A stretch of 64,000 nucleotides of DNA from UBA11524 sp964464815 (GCA_964464815.1 CAYXHF010000008.1:3736-67735), one strand, 5' to 3'; positions 7,976-17,111 are shown, counted from the stretch's first letter. Made by a program: numbers and translations. Notes: a model not told the origin generated them from the letters alone.

Positions 7976-8791
7976 TCAGCCCTCCAACTCACTCAGCGCC
8001 TGCGCCGTCTGTTCTGCATTGGGTGCCTTGCCGTGCCAGCCAACCTGGCCTTCCATGAAGGAAACGCCCTTGCCCTTGAGGGTGTGCAGATGCACCAGAC
8101 GCGGCTTGCCGGGGCATGCGGGGGTGTGGAGCGCATCCAGCACCTGCTGCATGTCGTTGCCGTCTTCCACTTCCACCACGTCATAGCCGAAGGCGCGGAA
8201 CTTGGCGTTCACGTCGCCCAGCGACATGACCTCGTCATTCGTGCCGTCAATCTGCATGCCGTTGTGGTCAAAAATCACCGTCAGGTTGTCCAGCTGATAG
8301 TGCGCCGCCGCCATAGAGGCTTCCCACACCAGACCTTCCTGAGACTCGCCGTCACCGATGATGGTGTAGACGTGGCAGGGATTGCCCGTCTTCTTCGCAC
8401 CCAGTGCCATACCAACGGCGATGGAGATGCCCTGACCCAGAGAGCCAGTGGAGGCATCCACACCGGGGCACTTCTTCGTGTCCGGATGGCCCTGCAAAAT
8501 GCCATGCAGCTGACGGAAGTGATCAAACTCTTCCGGGCCGAAATAGCCACGCTCGCACAGCGTGCCGTACAGGCCCGGTGCCGCATGACCCTTGGACAGC
8601 ACGAAGCGGTCGCGATTGGGGTTCTTGTCGTCCTTGGGATCAATGCCCTTCATCACATCAAAATACAGTGCGACAAAAGCTTCCGTTGCCGACAAGGAGC
8701 CGCCGGGATGACCCGCGCCGGCCTTGTTCGTCATGATAATGATGTCACGCCGCACACGACGGCAGACGTCTTGGAGTTCCTGAATATCCAT
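7976..8791 (-). CDS. transketolase, N-terminal subunit
   Basis: ThDP- and magnesium-binding half of the split transketolase, 271 residues. It carries TNKAGAGHPGGSLSATE, the ThDP motif GDGESQEG followed by N at DHNGMQIDG, and HTLKGKGVSFME. ATG 8791 has GAGGAGGT upstream. It is the first gene of a two-gene operon with the C-terminal subunit, driven by a consensus promoter at 8897-8925. Confidence 0.92.
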   Translation of the reverse strand: MDIQELQDVCRRVRRDIIIMTNKAGAGHPGGSLSATEAFVALYFDVMKGIDPKDDKNPNRDRFVLSKGHAAPGLYGTLCERGYFGPEEFDHFRQLHGILQGHPDTKKCPGVDASTGSLGQGISIAVGMALGAKKTGNPCHVYTIIGDGESQEGLVWEASMAAAHYQLDNLTVIFDHNGMQIDGTNDEVMSLGDVNAKFRAFGYDVVEVEDGNDMQQVLDALHTPACPGKPRLVHLHTLKGKGVSFMEGQVGWHGKAPNAEQTAQALSELEG

Positions 8792-8896
8792 CAAAGTACC
8801 TCCTCATATATCCTGTCACCGCATCAAACGCAGTGCGCCAGTCTTCTTTATGTGTTGCCCTGTAGGCCGCACAAAGGAAATCTTCCTTTGCTTTCC

Positions 8897-8925
8897 ATTA
8901 TAGTCAGGTTTCCCGGCGTTGTCAA
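8897..8925 (-). promoter_or_regulatory. sigma-A promoter of the transketolase operon
   Basis: On the minus strand TTGACA (8925-8920) and TATAAT (8902-8897) are perfect consensus with a 17-bp spacer. This predicts strong constitutive expression and a leader of about 100 nt before the start at 8791; no clear leader structure was seen. Confidence 0.82.
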
Positions 8926-8991
8926 TGTTTCTCGGGGAAGATTTGTCTTTTTTGCTTTTTTTCGCCCCCGATGAGCGCATGTTTTCGCCAT

Positions 8992-10908
8992 TTACAAGGA
9001 GGCAAGGCGATAGACCACCCAGGCGCCGCACCACGCCAACAGCCACTGGCGCAGGATGGTTCCTGCCATCAGGCGCTTGCTGTGCATTTCCTTCTGCATG
9101 GCCGCCGTTGCCGCCGCACAGGGTGGATAGAGCAATACAAACACCATCAGTGCCATCGTTGCCGCGCGTGTTGGCAGGCATGCCGCCAGCGCCGCATGCA
9201 GCTGCCCATGCCCTGATAAAACCGCCAGCGTGCTGATGATGCTTTCCTTCGCCAGCAGTCCCGACAGGAGCGCCGCCGTCATTTCCGGCGTACCGAACCC
9301 CAGCGGCGCGAGCAATGGTGCGACGCCTCCGGCGATGCTCCCCAGGATGCTCTGTGACGTGCTGCTTGCCCATTGTCCCGACCATGTGAAGCGTCCCATA
9401 ACCCACACCACCACAGAGGAAAGCAGGATCACACTGCATGCCCGCGACAGAAACGCCCTTGTGTGCCGCAGCATCCGGCGCACCACACTGCCCAGCGTTG
9501 GCAGACGATAGGTCGGCAGCTCCATCACAAACGCCGCCGCCTCACCCGGAAAGTGCGTCCGGCGCAATCCCTGCGATACAATGCCAGCCAGCAGCACCCC
9601 TGCGATGCACACGGCCACCATCACGCCCGCACCGCGTCCCAAATGCGCCGCCAACGCCGCATAGACCGGCAGCTTTGCACTGCATGACATCATCGGCAGC
9701 AGCATCAGCGTGAAGCGGCGGTCACGCTCCTGCCGCATCGTCTGCACCGACAGCGCCGCCGGTACGGTGCAACCAAAGCCCAGCAACAGCGGAATGAACG
9801 CCTGGCCGCTCAAACCCCATGCACGCATCGGACGATCCATCAAAAACGCCGCCCGCGCCATGTATCCGCTGTCCTCCAATAGTGCCAGAAACAGGAACAG
9901 AAGCAGCAGCATCGGCAGAAAGCTGACCACACTGCCCACACCCATCATCAACCCTTCGCCAATCAGCCGCCGCAGGACAAGCGCCACCTGCATGCCCGCA
10001 AGCGCCTTGTCCACCAGCATTTGCACCTGCTCCACACCCGCGGAAAGAAGCGCCGACAACCCCCTTCCCGGCGCACCAAAGGCCACCGCCAGCATTCCCG
10101 AGAGGAGCAGCAGCATAATCGGTAGCGCCAGCAGTGGATGCAACACCAGCGCATCCAGCGCATCCGTCAGGTTCGCCTTCTGGCCACTTTCGCGCATAAA
10201 GCGCTTCGCCCGGGCGTCAGCCCATGCATATCGCTCACACGCAATGGCCGATGGTGCGTCCATGCCGCACTGCGCTTCCAGCACAGCACGCGCCGCCTGT
10301 ACCATTTCTGCCTTCACGGGATAGTCGTCGCCTTCCAGACACTTCCACGCTTCAAAGGGCGTCATTGTCTCCGGCAGGGCCGCGATGGCCTTGTGAATAG
10401 CCGTCGTTTCCCGTGGCAATGGCGGCACGCGCAGCTTTTCCTGCACGCACGCTAGCAGCTCGTCGATGCCTTCTCCCGTTCGCGCTGTCAAAAAGCACAC
10501 CGGCATGCCCAGCGCCCCTTCAAGGCCCTTTCGGTCAAAGGATAGCCCGTTTTTTCGGCATTCGTCCATCATGTTCAGCGCCAGCACCATCGGCTTTTGC
10601 AGCTGCATCAGCTGATGTGTCAGGTAGAGGCCACGTGCAATGGCCGTGGCATCAACAATTTGCAGGATGCCGTCGTATGCACCCTGCCGCAGGTAGTCAA
10701 CCGTCACCCGCTCCTCCGCTGAATAGGGACTGAGCGCACATGTACCCGGCAAATCAACCCAGCGTAGGTCTTTTTCCGGCGTTTCGCCTTCCTTGCGCTC
10801 CACCGTCACGCCCGGCCAGTTGCCCACATGCTGATGCAGACCTGTCACGGCATTGAACAGCGTCGTCTTGCCGCAATTCGGGCTGCCCACCAGCGCAATT
10901 GTCTTCAT
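8992..10908 (-). CDS. feoB: ferrous iron transport protein B
   Basis: Inner-membrane GTP-dependent Fe(II) transporter, 638 residues. The G-protein domain is at the N-terminus: GSPNCGKTTLFN (G1, residues 8-19), WVDLPGTCALSPYS (G3) and LALNMMDE (G4). Two Gate-type membrane regions follow, with LLGFGCTVPAALSVQT in the first and LAKESIIS in the second. Its ATG overlaps the feoA stop by 4 nt (ATGA). The promoter lies upstream with feoA/spoIVF; no hairpin-plus-T terminator is evident after the stop. Confidence 0.95.
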   Translation of the reverse strand: MKTIALVGSPNCGKTTLFNAVTGLHQHVGNWPGVTVERKEGETPEKDLRWVDLPGTCALSPYSAEERVTVDYLRQGAYDGILQIVDATAIARGLYLTHQLMQLQKPMVLALNMMDECRKNGLSFDRKGLEGALGMPVCFLTARTGEGIDELLACVQEKLRVPPLPRETTAIHKAIAALPETMTPFEAWKCLEGDDYPVKAEMVQAARAVLEAQCGMDAPSAIACERYAWADARAKRFMRESGQKANLTDALDALVLHPLLALPIMLLLLSGMLAVAFGAPGRGLSALLSAGVEQVQMLVDKALAGMQVALVLRRLIGEGLMMGVGSVVSFLPMLLLLFLFLALLEDSGYMARAAFLMDRPMRAWGLSGQAFIPLLLGFGCTVPAALSVQTMRQERDRRFTLMLLPMMSCSAKLPVYAALAAHLGRGAGVMVAVCIAGVLLAGIVSQGLRRTHFPGEAAAFVMELPTYRLPTLGSVVRRMLRHTRAFLSRACSVILLSSVVVWVMGRFTWSGQWASSTSQSILGSIAGGVAPLLAPLGFGTPEMTAALLSGLLAKESIISTLAVLSGHGQLHAALAACLPTRAATMALMVFVLLYPPCAAATAAMQKEMHSKRLMAGTILRQWLLAWCGAWVVYRLASL

Positions 10909-11144
10909 GAGCCTTTGTCACCGCCTGTTTGCACGTCAATTTGCCTTGCCAGCGCCTTGCGCAGCGAAATGCGCACGCCGCGCACCCGCAGAATCATCGG
11001 ATCACCCAGCAGTGCCGTGCCAATCAGCTGCACCCGGCTGCCCGGCGTCAGTCCCATATCCAGCAACCGGCGTTGCATGGCCTTTGTGCCGCCCGTTCGC
11101 AAAATCACGCCCTGCTGCCCTGCCTTCAAGCTCGATAGCATCAT
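10905..11144 (-). CDS. feoA: ferrous iron transport protein A
   Basis: A 79-residue SH3-fold cytosolic partner of FeoB. The core is typical: LKAGQQGVIL, RRLLDMGLTPGSRVQLIG, GDPMILRVRGVRISLRKALARQI. ATG 11144 follows AGGAGG by about 6 nt; an ATG at 11141 is also possible. It ends in a 4-nt overlap with feoB. Unusually, the whole first 143 nt lie inside the annotated 3' end of the upstream spoIVFB frame. Confidence 0.92.
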   Translation of the reverse strand: MMLSSLKAGQQGVILRTGGTKAMQRRLLDMGLTPGSRVQLIGTALLGDPMILRVRGVRISLRKALARQIDVQTGGDKGS

Positions 11145-12036
11145 GCTTTTCCTCCTGCTGCAAGCATTCGCCCATGCTTTGCTGCGGTGCATCCAGATAC
11201 GCCGCAATCACCTGCTGCTCGCTCAGCATCCCCAGACACGCCATGTTGCCCATTTGCAGCACGCAGAAGATGCTCATGCGTGTCGGATGCAGGTGGCATA
11301 CGGCCTGCCGCAACGATTGTGTTTCCAGCACCATCAGCACCTGTCCGGCCAGAATGCCCTTTTCTTCCAAGCGAATGCGCCTGTCCATGAAATCCTGCAA
11401 TTCTGCCATGGCGCGTGTGGTCGTAGCGCTTGTCGCGCTGTAAAGCAGAAAGCATCCCACCAGGGACAGCGACCAATTTGCATTCCCCTGTCCAAAGGAC
11501 AGCATCACGCCCAGCACCACCAAGCCAGCACCCAGCACCGTACCCAGTATGCGCATCACGCGCCAGCATGTCTCCCGCCGAAAAAAGCGCCCCAGCAAGG
11601 CAGACAGCAGTCGTCCGCCATCCAGCGGCAACGCCGGAAGCAGATTGACCATCAGCAGCCCTGCGTTCGCAAGGAACATTCCTCGTCCCAGCGTCAGCGC
11701 CAGCACGTTCCACTTCGTCAGAAAAAACGCCAGTACGCACAGCAGAAAGCTCATGCACGGCCCGGCCAGAATGATGGACACACGCTTTCCGCGTGGCAGC
11801 GATTCCTCCTCGTCCAGGCGCATCAGCGCTCCCAGGGGCGTGATCTCCACCTCCTGCGGTGGCGCGTGCAGGAGATACGCCATCAGGGTATGCGCGCCCT
11901 CATGCAGCAAAACCGACGTAATTCCCCAGCACCACATCACCCTGCGCGGCCCAAGGAGTGACAGCACCAGCCAAATCGCCGTCGCTGGATGCATCCGGAT
12001 GTCCGTTTGCCCAATCGTCCCAAGCTTTCGCTTCAT
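11002..12036 (-). CDS. spoIVFB: site-2-type membrane metalloprotease, SpoIVFB-like
   Basis: Intramembrane zinc protease of family M50B; in sporulating relatives it cleaves pro-sigma-K in the mother cell. Zinc site HEGAH is at residues 45-49 and the third ligand region LPALPLDGG has Asp about residue 139, within several hydrophobic segments. A CBS-like soluble part follows from about residue 215. The frame runs 344 residues, but the last 47 (after LQQEEKHD) are simply feoA read in another frame. The ancestral end was probably near residue 295. Its start overlaps spoIVFA by 4 nt. Confidence 0.85.
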   Translation of the reverse strand: MKRKLGTIGQTDIRMHPATAIWLVLSLLGPRRVMWCWGITSVLLHEGAHTLMAYLLHAPPQEVEITPLGALMRLDEEESLPRGKRVSIILAGPCMSFLLCVLAFFLTKWNVLALTLGRGMFLANAGLLMVNLLPALPLDGGRLLSALLGRFFRRETCWRVMRILGTVLGAGLVVLGVMLSFGQGNANWSLSLVGCFLLYSATSATTTRAMAELQDFMDRRIRLEEKGILAGQVLMVLETQSLRQAVCHLHPTRMSIFCVLQMGNMACLGMLSEQQVIAAYLDAPQQSMGECLQQEEKHDAIELEGRAAGRDFANGRHKGHATPVAGYGTDAGQPGAADWHGTAG

Positions 12037-12701
12037 GGCTGCATCATCACCGCCGGGTTGACGCTCTTGCCGTCCTGGCGCACCTCAAAGACGCACGGCT
12101 TGCCGTCCAGCAGCGTCCCCAGCGTGTCTCCGGCATGCACCGCGTCACCCGTGCGCACGTGTACCTGCGCCAGATTGCCGTAGAGGCAGCTCAGGCCGTC
12201 GCTGCTGAGTACCTGCACCAGCCGTTCCTCGTCGTTGCCGTGATAAACGCCAATCACCTCACCCGCTGCGGCAGCCGTGACCTCCTCCACCTCCGTGTCC
12301 CAGGAGATGAACGGCTCTGCCTCCGACCAGGCATGCACAACCTCCTCCGCCGTAACGGGCATGGACAGGCGCGTAGACGTCTCCCCAAAGACAAGCGCCG
12401 CCTCCGGGAAAATGGCGCTGACGAACGACAGCTTGCCCAAATCCTCACCGAGCAGGGAGTCATCCGTCGCCGCCGTCATGACAGCCTTGACGCCTTCCTG
12501 CAGCTGCGGAATCGCGCCCGTGCGCAACGCTACAGCACTGAGCATAAGCGCCGATGCCACCGCAAGATTAGGTAGCAAGCGCTCCTGCCAGCGCTTTTTG
12601 GGCGTTTCAATCCATTCCATTTCCGGCGCCGCCTGACTGCTTCGGCGAATTTCCACACGGCGCGGGCGTACCCGCAGTTCGGTTTGCTTCGTTTCATTCA
12701 T
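12033..12701 (-). CDS. spoIVFA: SpoIVFA-like membrane protein with M23-fold domain
   Basis: A 222-residue protein. It has a basic cytoplasmic N-terminus, one membrane segment (LLPNLAVASALMLSAVAL, about residues 42-60) and a C-terminal LysM/M23-like beta domain (EVTAAAAGEVIGVY, GNLAQVHVRTGDAVHAGDTLG). Catalytic zinc ligands of active M23 peptidases are not evident, as expected for SpoIVFA, the regulator that holds SpoIVFB. The ATGA overlap with the protease gene supports the pairing. The assignment rests on context as much as on sequence. Confidence 0.78.
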   Translation of the reverse strand: MNETKQTELRVRPRRVEIRRSSQAAPEMEWIETPKKRWQERLLPNLAVASALMLSAVALRTGAIPQLQEGVKAVMTAATDDSLLGEDLGKLSFVSAIFPEAALVFGETSTRLSMPVTAEEVVHAWSEAEPFISWDTEVEEVTAAAAGEVIGVYHGNDEERLVQVLSSDGLSCLYGNLAQVHVRTGDAVHAGDTLGTLLDGKPCVFEVRQDGKSVNPAVMMQP

Positions 12702-12708
12702 ACATAAA

Positions 12709-12752
12709 AGCCCTGCCTTTCCAGCTGAATGTATGCCGGGAAAGACAGGGCT
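12709..12752 (-). terminator. terminator after ynbB
   Basis: AGCCCTGCCTTTCC (12709-12722) pairs with GGAAAGACAGGGCT (12739-12752) with one mismatch. On the minus strand a short T run follows. It separates the mismatch-repair operon from spoIVFA. Confidence 0.7.
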
Positions 12753-12772
12753 ATGCGCTATTTAATTTGTAA

Positions 12773-14023
12773 TTACCCGATGGTCAGCGCGCCTTGCTGT
12801 ACCATGCGTTCCAGCGCCATTTGCAACGCAATGCGGCCATGCACATAGGTCAGGCCACCCTGCATGTAGGCAGTGAAGGGCTCGCGCATGGGCGCATCCG
12901 CAGACAGCTCAATGGACGCACCGGAGACAAACGTGCCCGCCGCCATGACAACCGGATCGTTGTAGCCGGGCATGTCCCACGGCTCGGGCAACGCCATGGA
13001 GTCAATGGGCGATGCCATCTGGATGCCCTGACAGAACGCCACAAGGCGCTCCGGCGTGCGCATCTGAATCGCCTGAATGATGTCGGCGCGCGGCTCAGTG
13101 CCAGCGGGCGTGGTGGTCATGCCCAGAATTTCAAACACACGCGCGGCCAGGCACGCCGTCTTGATGGCCTGTGCCACCGTGTGCGGCGCCATGAACAGGC
13201 CCTGATAGAAGGGCTGATAGCTGGCGGCATACGAGCCGACCTCCAGGCCAATGCCCGGCGCGGTCAGGCGGTAGGAAATGCGCTCAATCGCATCCTTCCG
13301 GCCCACCACATAGCCACCCGTGGGTGCCAGGCCGCCACCGGGATTCTTAATCAGACTGCCCACACAGACATCCGCGCCATAATGGCTCGGCTCTTTTTCG
13401 CAGACGAATTCGCCATAGCAGTTGTCCACCATCAGGCGCACGCCCGGATGCTTCTGATGCAGCATGTCACTCAGCGCCGCAAATTCCTCTGGCATCAGGG
13501 ACGGACGCCAGTCATAGCCACGGCTGCGCTGGGCAATGACAAGCGTGGTGTTGGGCGTGATAGCCTTTTCCACCGCATCCAGATCAATCTTGCCATCGCG
13601 CAGGGAAACCGCCTCAAAGCTCACGCCCATTTCGCGCAGGGAGCCAATCGGCGCTTCGCCTTCGCCCCAGCCGATGATGTTTTCCAGCGTGTCGTAGGGC
13701 ATGCCCGTGGCCGACACAATGTGGTCGCCCGGCAGCACCAGACCGAACAGGCACAGGCTGATGGCATGCGTACCGCTGGCAATCTGCGGACGGACAATGG
13801 CCGCCTCCGTGCCAAACAGCTCCGCATAAATCTTTTCCAGCGTGTCGCGGCCCACATCGTCATAGCCGTATCCCGTCGTCGGCGCAAAATGGCGATACGC
13901 CACCTGATGCTCACGGAAGGTATCCAGCACGCGGCGCGTACCGATTTCCTCAATCTTCTCGATTCGCTCAAACTGCTCCGTCAGGTCGCTCTCGGCCTGA
14001 CGAATCAACTGCTCAATCGTCAT
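12773..14023 (-). CDS. ynbB: YnbB-type PLP-dependent enzyme (methionine gamma-lyase family)
   Basis: A 416-residue fold-type-I PLP protein of the family often labelled aluminium-resistance protein or methionine gamma-lyase family (COG4100). Visible are RPQIASGTHAISLCLFG, the Asp-containing MVDNCYGEF and the PLP-Lys segment SLIKNPGGGLAPTGGYVVG. ATG 14023 follows AAGGAG; the frame to 14071 is an extension without support. Its start overlaps the end of miaA by 11 nt. In Bacillus hfq lies between miaA and ynbB; here it is absent. Physiological reaction not established. Confidence 0.85.
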   Translation of the reverse strand: MTIEQLIRQAESDLTEQFERIEKIEEIGTRRVLDTFREHQVAYRHFAPTTGYGYDDVGRDTLEKIYAELFGTEAAIVRPQIASGTHAISLCLFGLVLPGDHIVSATGMPYDTLENIIGWGEGEAPIGSLREMGVSFEAVSLRDGKIDLDAVEKAITPNTTLVIAQRSRGYDWRPSLMPEEFAALSDMLHQKHPGVRLMVDNCYGEFVCEKEPSHYGADVCVGSLIKNPGGGLAPTGGYVVGRKDAIERISYRLTAPGIGLEVGSYAASYQPFYQGLFMAPHTVAQAIKTACLAARVFEILGMTTTPAGTEPRADIIQAIQMRTPERLVAFCQGIQMASPIDSMALPEPWDMPGYNDPVVMAAGTFVSGASIELSADAPMREPFTAYMQGGLTYVHGRIALQMALERMVQQGALTIG

Positions 14024-14951
14024 GTTCTGTTTCTCCTTGTAGATAATATGCTTCCAGCTGCGCATAGGCATCGGGTGACAGCGCGTCCACCCAGCACACG
14101 TTTTCCTCCCTACGCATCCAGGTTAATTGGCGTTTGGCGTAGTGGCGCGTGTTCAGCTTGAGCGCATACACGGCCTCCTCCAGCGTGCATTGCCCCTGAC
14201 AATAGGGAATCAGCTCCTTGTAGCCAATGGCCTTCATCGCCTTTGCGTCCGCAGGAATGCCGCCGGACAGCAGGTGCGCCACCTCCTGCGCCAGGCCCTG
14301 CGCCATCATGTCGTCCACGCGCTGTTCAATGCGCTGATAGAGGATTGCCCTGTCCATCGTCAGCGACGCCACACGGTAGGAAAATCGGCTTTCCTCCTGA
14401 ATCTGCTCCTGCTGGGAGAAGGGCCGGCCCGTCAGCTGATAGACCTCCAGCGCACGAATCACGCGCCGCACATCGTTGACGTGCAATCGCTCCGCCGTCT
14501 TGGCATCCACCTGACGCAAGCGCTCATGCAGCACTTCCCTGCCGCCTTCCCGGTCGGCAATTTCCTGTAATTCGGCGCGGAGCTGCTCATCCGCAGCCGC
14601 CTCGCCCATCGACATCTTCTGGCGGAGCGCCCGCAGATAAAGTCCCGTACCGCCAACCAGCAAAGCCCGGTGGCCACGGGCATGAATGTCCGCAATGCAC
14701 GCCTCCGCCATTTCCTGATACCGCGCCACGGAGAAATCCTCCGTCGGGTTGGCAACATCAATCATGTGATGGACGGCTTGCGCCTTTTCCGCTTCGGTCG
14801 GCTTGGCCGTGCCAATGTCCATGCCGCGATAGAGCTGCATCGAATCCATGCAGACGATTTCGCAGTCATGCGCCTTGGCCAGGCGGAGGGAAAGGCTTGT
14901 TTTGCCGCTGGCTGTCGGGCCAGTCAGCACCCAACAAATCTTCTTATCCAT
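14013..14951 (-). CDS. miaA: tRNA dimethylallyltransferase
   Basis: Adds the dimethylallyl group to A37 of tRNAs reading UNN codons; MiaB, encoded 6 kb away, then methylthiolates the product. 312 residues with GPTASGKTSLSLRLA (P-loop), MDSMQLYRGMDIGTAKP, LLVGGTGLYLRAL, DVRRVIRALEVYQLTG and AIGYKELIPY. ATG 14951 is used; a frame to 14969 exists but overlaps mutL's stop. It lies 14 nt downstream of mutL on the same strand. Confidence 0.94.
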   Translation of the reverse strand: MDKKICWVLTGPTASGKTSLSLRLAKAHDCEIVCMDSMQLYRGMDIGTAKPTEAEKAQAVHHMIDVANPTEDFSVARYQEMAEACIADIHARGHRALLVGGTGLYLRALRQKMSMGEAAADEQLRAELQEIADREGGREVLHERLRQVDAKTAERLHVNDVRRVIRALEVYQLTGRPFSQQEQIQEESRFSYRVASLTMDRAILYQRIEQRVDDMMAQGLAQEVAHLLSGGIPADAKAMKAIGYKELIPYCQGQCTLEEAVYALKLNTRHYAKRQLTWMRREENVCWVDALSPDAYAQLEAYYLQGETEHDD

Positions 14952-14965
14952 TTGTCCTGACCACC

Positions 14966-17065
14966 TCACTGCATTCGCCGGAATCGGCGGTCAATATCCA
15001 GCTTGTTCAGCGCCACGACAAGTGGCGTTCCGCGCGGACTGGCCGGAATCACGTGGCGATCAACCACGCGGCTGACCAGCTCGGCAATATCGCCCTCATT
15101 CAGCTTGTCGCCCTGTCGGACACTGCGCTTGCAGGCCAGCGCCAGAATCGCCGCACGCCGCTTTTCCAGCGACACGACGCCGCGCTCTCCCTCCAGCTGG
15201 TCAATAATATCCCGCAGCAGTCCGGCCGCTTGCGGTTGCCCCAAAATCATGGGAATGGAGCGAATCGACACTTCGTTTTCACCAAACGGCTCGACCACCA
15301 GTCCAATGGCCTCCAATTCCGCCTGATGCTCCGCTAGAAGCTGCTGCTCCCGACGCGTCAGCGAAACAATCAGCGGCACAAGCATTTCCTGCCCGCAGCG
15401 CTGCTGATCCAGCGCCTTCATCATGCGGTCGAAGAGCATGCGCTCATGCACCGCCTGCTGGTCAACCATCAGCAGCGATTGCTGATATTCCACCAGAATA
15501 TAGCTGTCAAAAAGCGTGCCGATAATGCGCATCGGAATGCGCGTCTCCTCGGGCATCATGCGCTGCTGCACCGGCGCCGGCATCGGCTTTTCCGCCGGGC
15601 TGGGCTTTTTCGGTGCGGTCGTTTGGGCTTGTGCCACTGGCATCGGTTGCACCGCAGGCATCGGCTTCACCACTGGCGACGGTTGCACCGCAGGCATCGG
15701 CTTCACCACTGGCGACGATTGCACCGCAGGCATCGGCTTCGCCACTGGCGACGGTTGCACCGCAGGCATCGGCTTTGCCATCGGCACGGTGCGCATCTGC
15801 GTGGCGGCCGCAGGGCTGTGCATTTCCAGCTTCGGCAGCTGCTCCCGCACAGGCATGGCTGTCGCGCTTTCCTTTTGCACGACGGGTGTGTTCTGCTGCA
15901 CCGCGTCTGTGCGGACGAGAGGCTGTTTGGGCGGCACAAGCGGCTTGGACGCTTCCTGCGCGACGCTTTCGCTCGTCTCCGGACGCGGCGCAACCGCCTG
16001 CTTGACGACCGTCACCGGTGCGGCGACCGGCATTTGCGGCGTCAGACGCATCACCTCGGGCTGCTCCACCGCCGCTTCGTCACGCAGGGCGTCGGCTACG
16101 ATGTTCTCCACCGCCTCAGCCACTGCCGCTTCGTTTTGGAAGCGCACCTCCAGCTTGTTGGGATGCACGTTCACATCCACGGTGTCATAGGGCATCGTCA
16201 GATGCAGCACGCACGTCGGGTATTTGCCATTCAGCACGCGCTCGCGGCATGCCGCCTCCACCGCTGCGGACAAAATACCCGACTTCATGAAGCGGCCATT
16301 GATGAAGAAGGACTGATGGTTCCGGCTGCCGCGTCCGCTATCGCCGACGCCCACAAAGCCCTTCAGAACAAGGCCGTTTTGGTGGCCGTTGACTTCCCGC
16401 ATGGATTGCAGCATTTCCCGGCCATAGATGCTGAACACCGCCGAGGATAATTTGCCATCACCCGCGGAATGATACAGCGTTTTTCCCTGACTGACATAGC
16501 GGAAGGACACATCCGGGCGCGACAAAATCAGCCGCATCATCAAATCAGACACGTAGCCCGCTTCTGTCACCGGCTTTTTAAGGAATTTGAGGCGCACCGG
16601 CGTGTTGAAGAACAAATTCCGCACCACAAACGTCGTGCCCTCCGGACAGGCGGCCTCCTCAATGGATTCCATGACGCCGCCGTTGTTCTGCACCTTCAGA
16701 CCGCTGATGTCGTTTTTTGTGCGCGTGGTACACGTCACATGCGCCACCGCAGCAATGGAGGCCAGCGCCTCACCACGGAATCCAAGTGTCGCAATGCTGA
16801 ACAGGTCATCCGTGCGGCGAATTTTGCTGGTTGCATGGCGCTCAAAGGCCATGCGGATATCCTCCGCGCGAATGCCACTGCCGTTGTCGGTCACGCGGAA
16901 GTAGCTAATGCCACCATCGCGGATTTCCACGGTCACGGCCGTTGCGCCTGCGTCCAGGCTGTTTTCCACCAATTCCTTGATGGCCGCCGATGGGCGCTCC
17001 ACCACTTCGCCTGCCGCAATTTTGCCGATGACCTCATCGGACAGCAGGGCAATTTTTCCCGCCAT
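14966..17065 (-). CDS. mutL: DNA mismatch repair protein MutL
   Basis: A 699-residue GHKL ATPase that couples MutS to downstream repair. ATG 17065 follows AAAGGAG. The N-terminal ATPase is canonical: AAGEVVERP, ELVENSLDAGA, VTDNGSGI and GFRGEALASI. A Pro-rich linker (about residues 345-505) contains a 12-residue tandem repeat. In the C-terminal dimerisation domain the endonuclease motif DQHAx2Ex4E reads DQQAVHERMLFD (residues 535-546), and the usual CPHGRP element reads SPRGTP. Nicking activity is therefore doubtful. It is 46 nt downstream of mutS. Confidence 0.94.
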   Translation of the reverse strand: MAGKIALLSDEVIGKIAAGEVVERPSAAIKELVENSLDAGATAVTVEIRDGGISYFRVTDNGSGIRAEDIRMAFERHATSKIRRTDDLFSIATLGFRGEALASIAAVAHVTCTTRTKNDISGLKVQNNGGVMESIEEAACPEGTTFVVRNLFFNTPVRLKFLKKPVTEAGYVSDLMMRLILSRPDVSFRYVSQGKTLYHSAGDGKLSSAVFSIYGREMLQSMREVNGHQNGLVLKGFVGVGDSGRGSRNHQSFFINGRFMKSGILSAAVEAACRERVLNGKYPTCVLHLTMPYDTVDVNVHPNKLEVRFQNEAAVAEAVENIVADALRDEAAVEQPEVMRLTPQMPVAAPVTVVKQAVAPRPETSESVAQEASKPLVPPKQPLVRTDAVQQNTPVVQKESATAMPVREQLPKLEMHSPAAATQMRTVPMAKPMPAVQPSPVAKPMPAVQSSPVVKPMPAVQPSPVVKPMPAVQPMPVAQAQTTAPKKPSPAEKPMPAPVQQRMMPEETRIPMRIIGTLFDSYILVEYQQSLLMVDQQAVHERMLFDRMMKALDQQRCGQEMLVPLIVSLTRREQQLLAEHQAELEAIGLVVEPFGENEVSIRSIPMILGQPQAAGLLRDIIDQLEGERGVVSLEKRRAAILALACKRSVRQGDKLNEGDIAELVSRVVDRHVIPASPRGTPLVVALNKLDIDRRFRRMQ
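15645..15779 (-). repeat. 36-bp tandem repeat in the mutL linker
   Basis: Almost identical 36-bp units start at 15645, 15681 and 15717, with a partial fourth unit from 15753. They encode a Pro-rich dodecapeptide of the type SPVVKPMPAVQP. The copies differ by one or two bases, so slippage could change linker length in frame. Confidence 0.85.
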
Positions 17066-17111
17066 GCGTTCTCCTTTCCGGCGCATTTGCGTGCGCCGTT
17101 GTTTCTGCTTA

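Noticed and set aside
6499..8058. 519-residue open frame on the plus strand
   Set aside because: His/Leu/Arg-rich antisense of the EAP-repeat and transketolase genes, with no ribosome binding site or family similarity.
15446..16450. His/Arg-rich plus-strand frame with HRRHRLHHW repeats
   Set aside because: Antisense of the MutL linker repeat; the repetition comes from the real gene.
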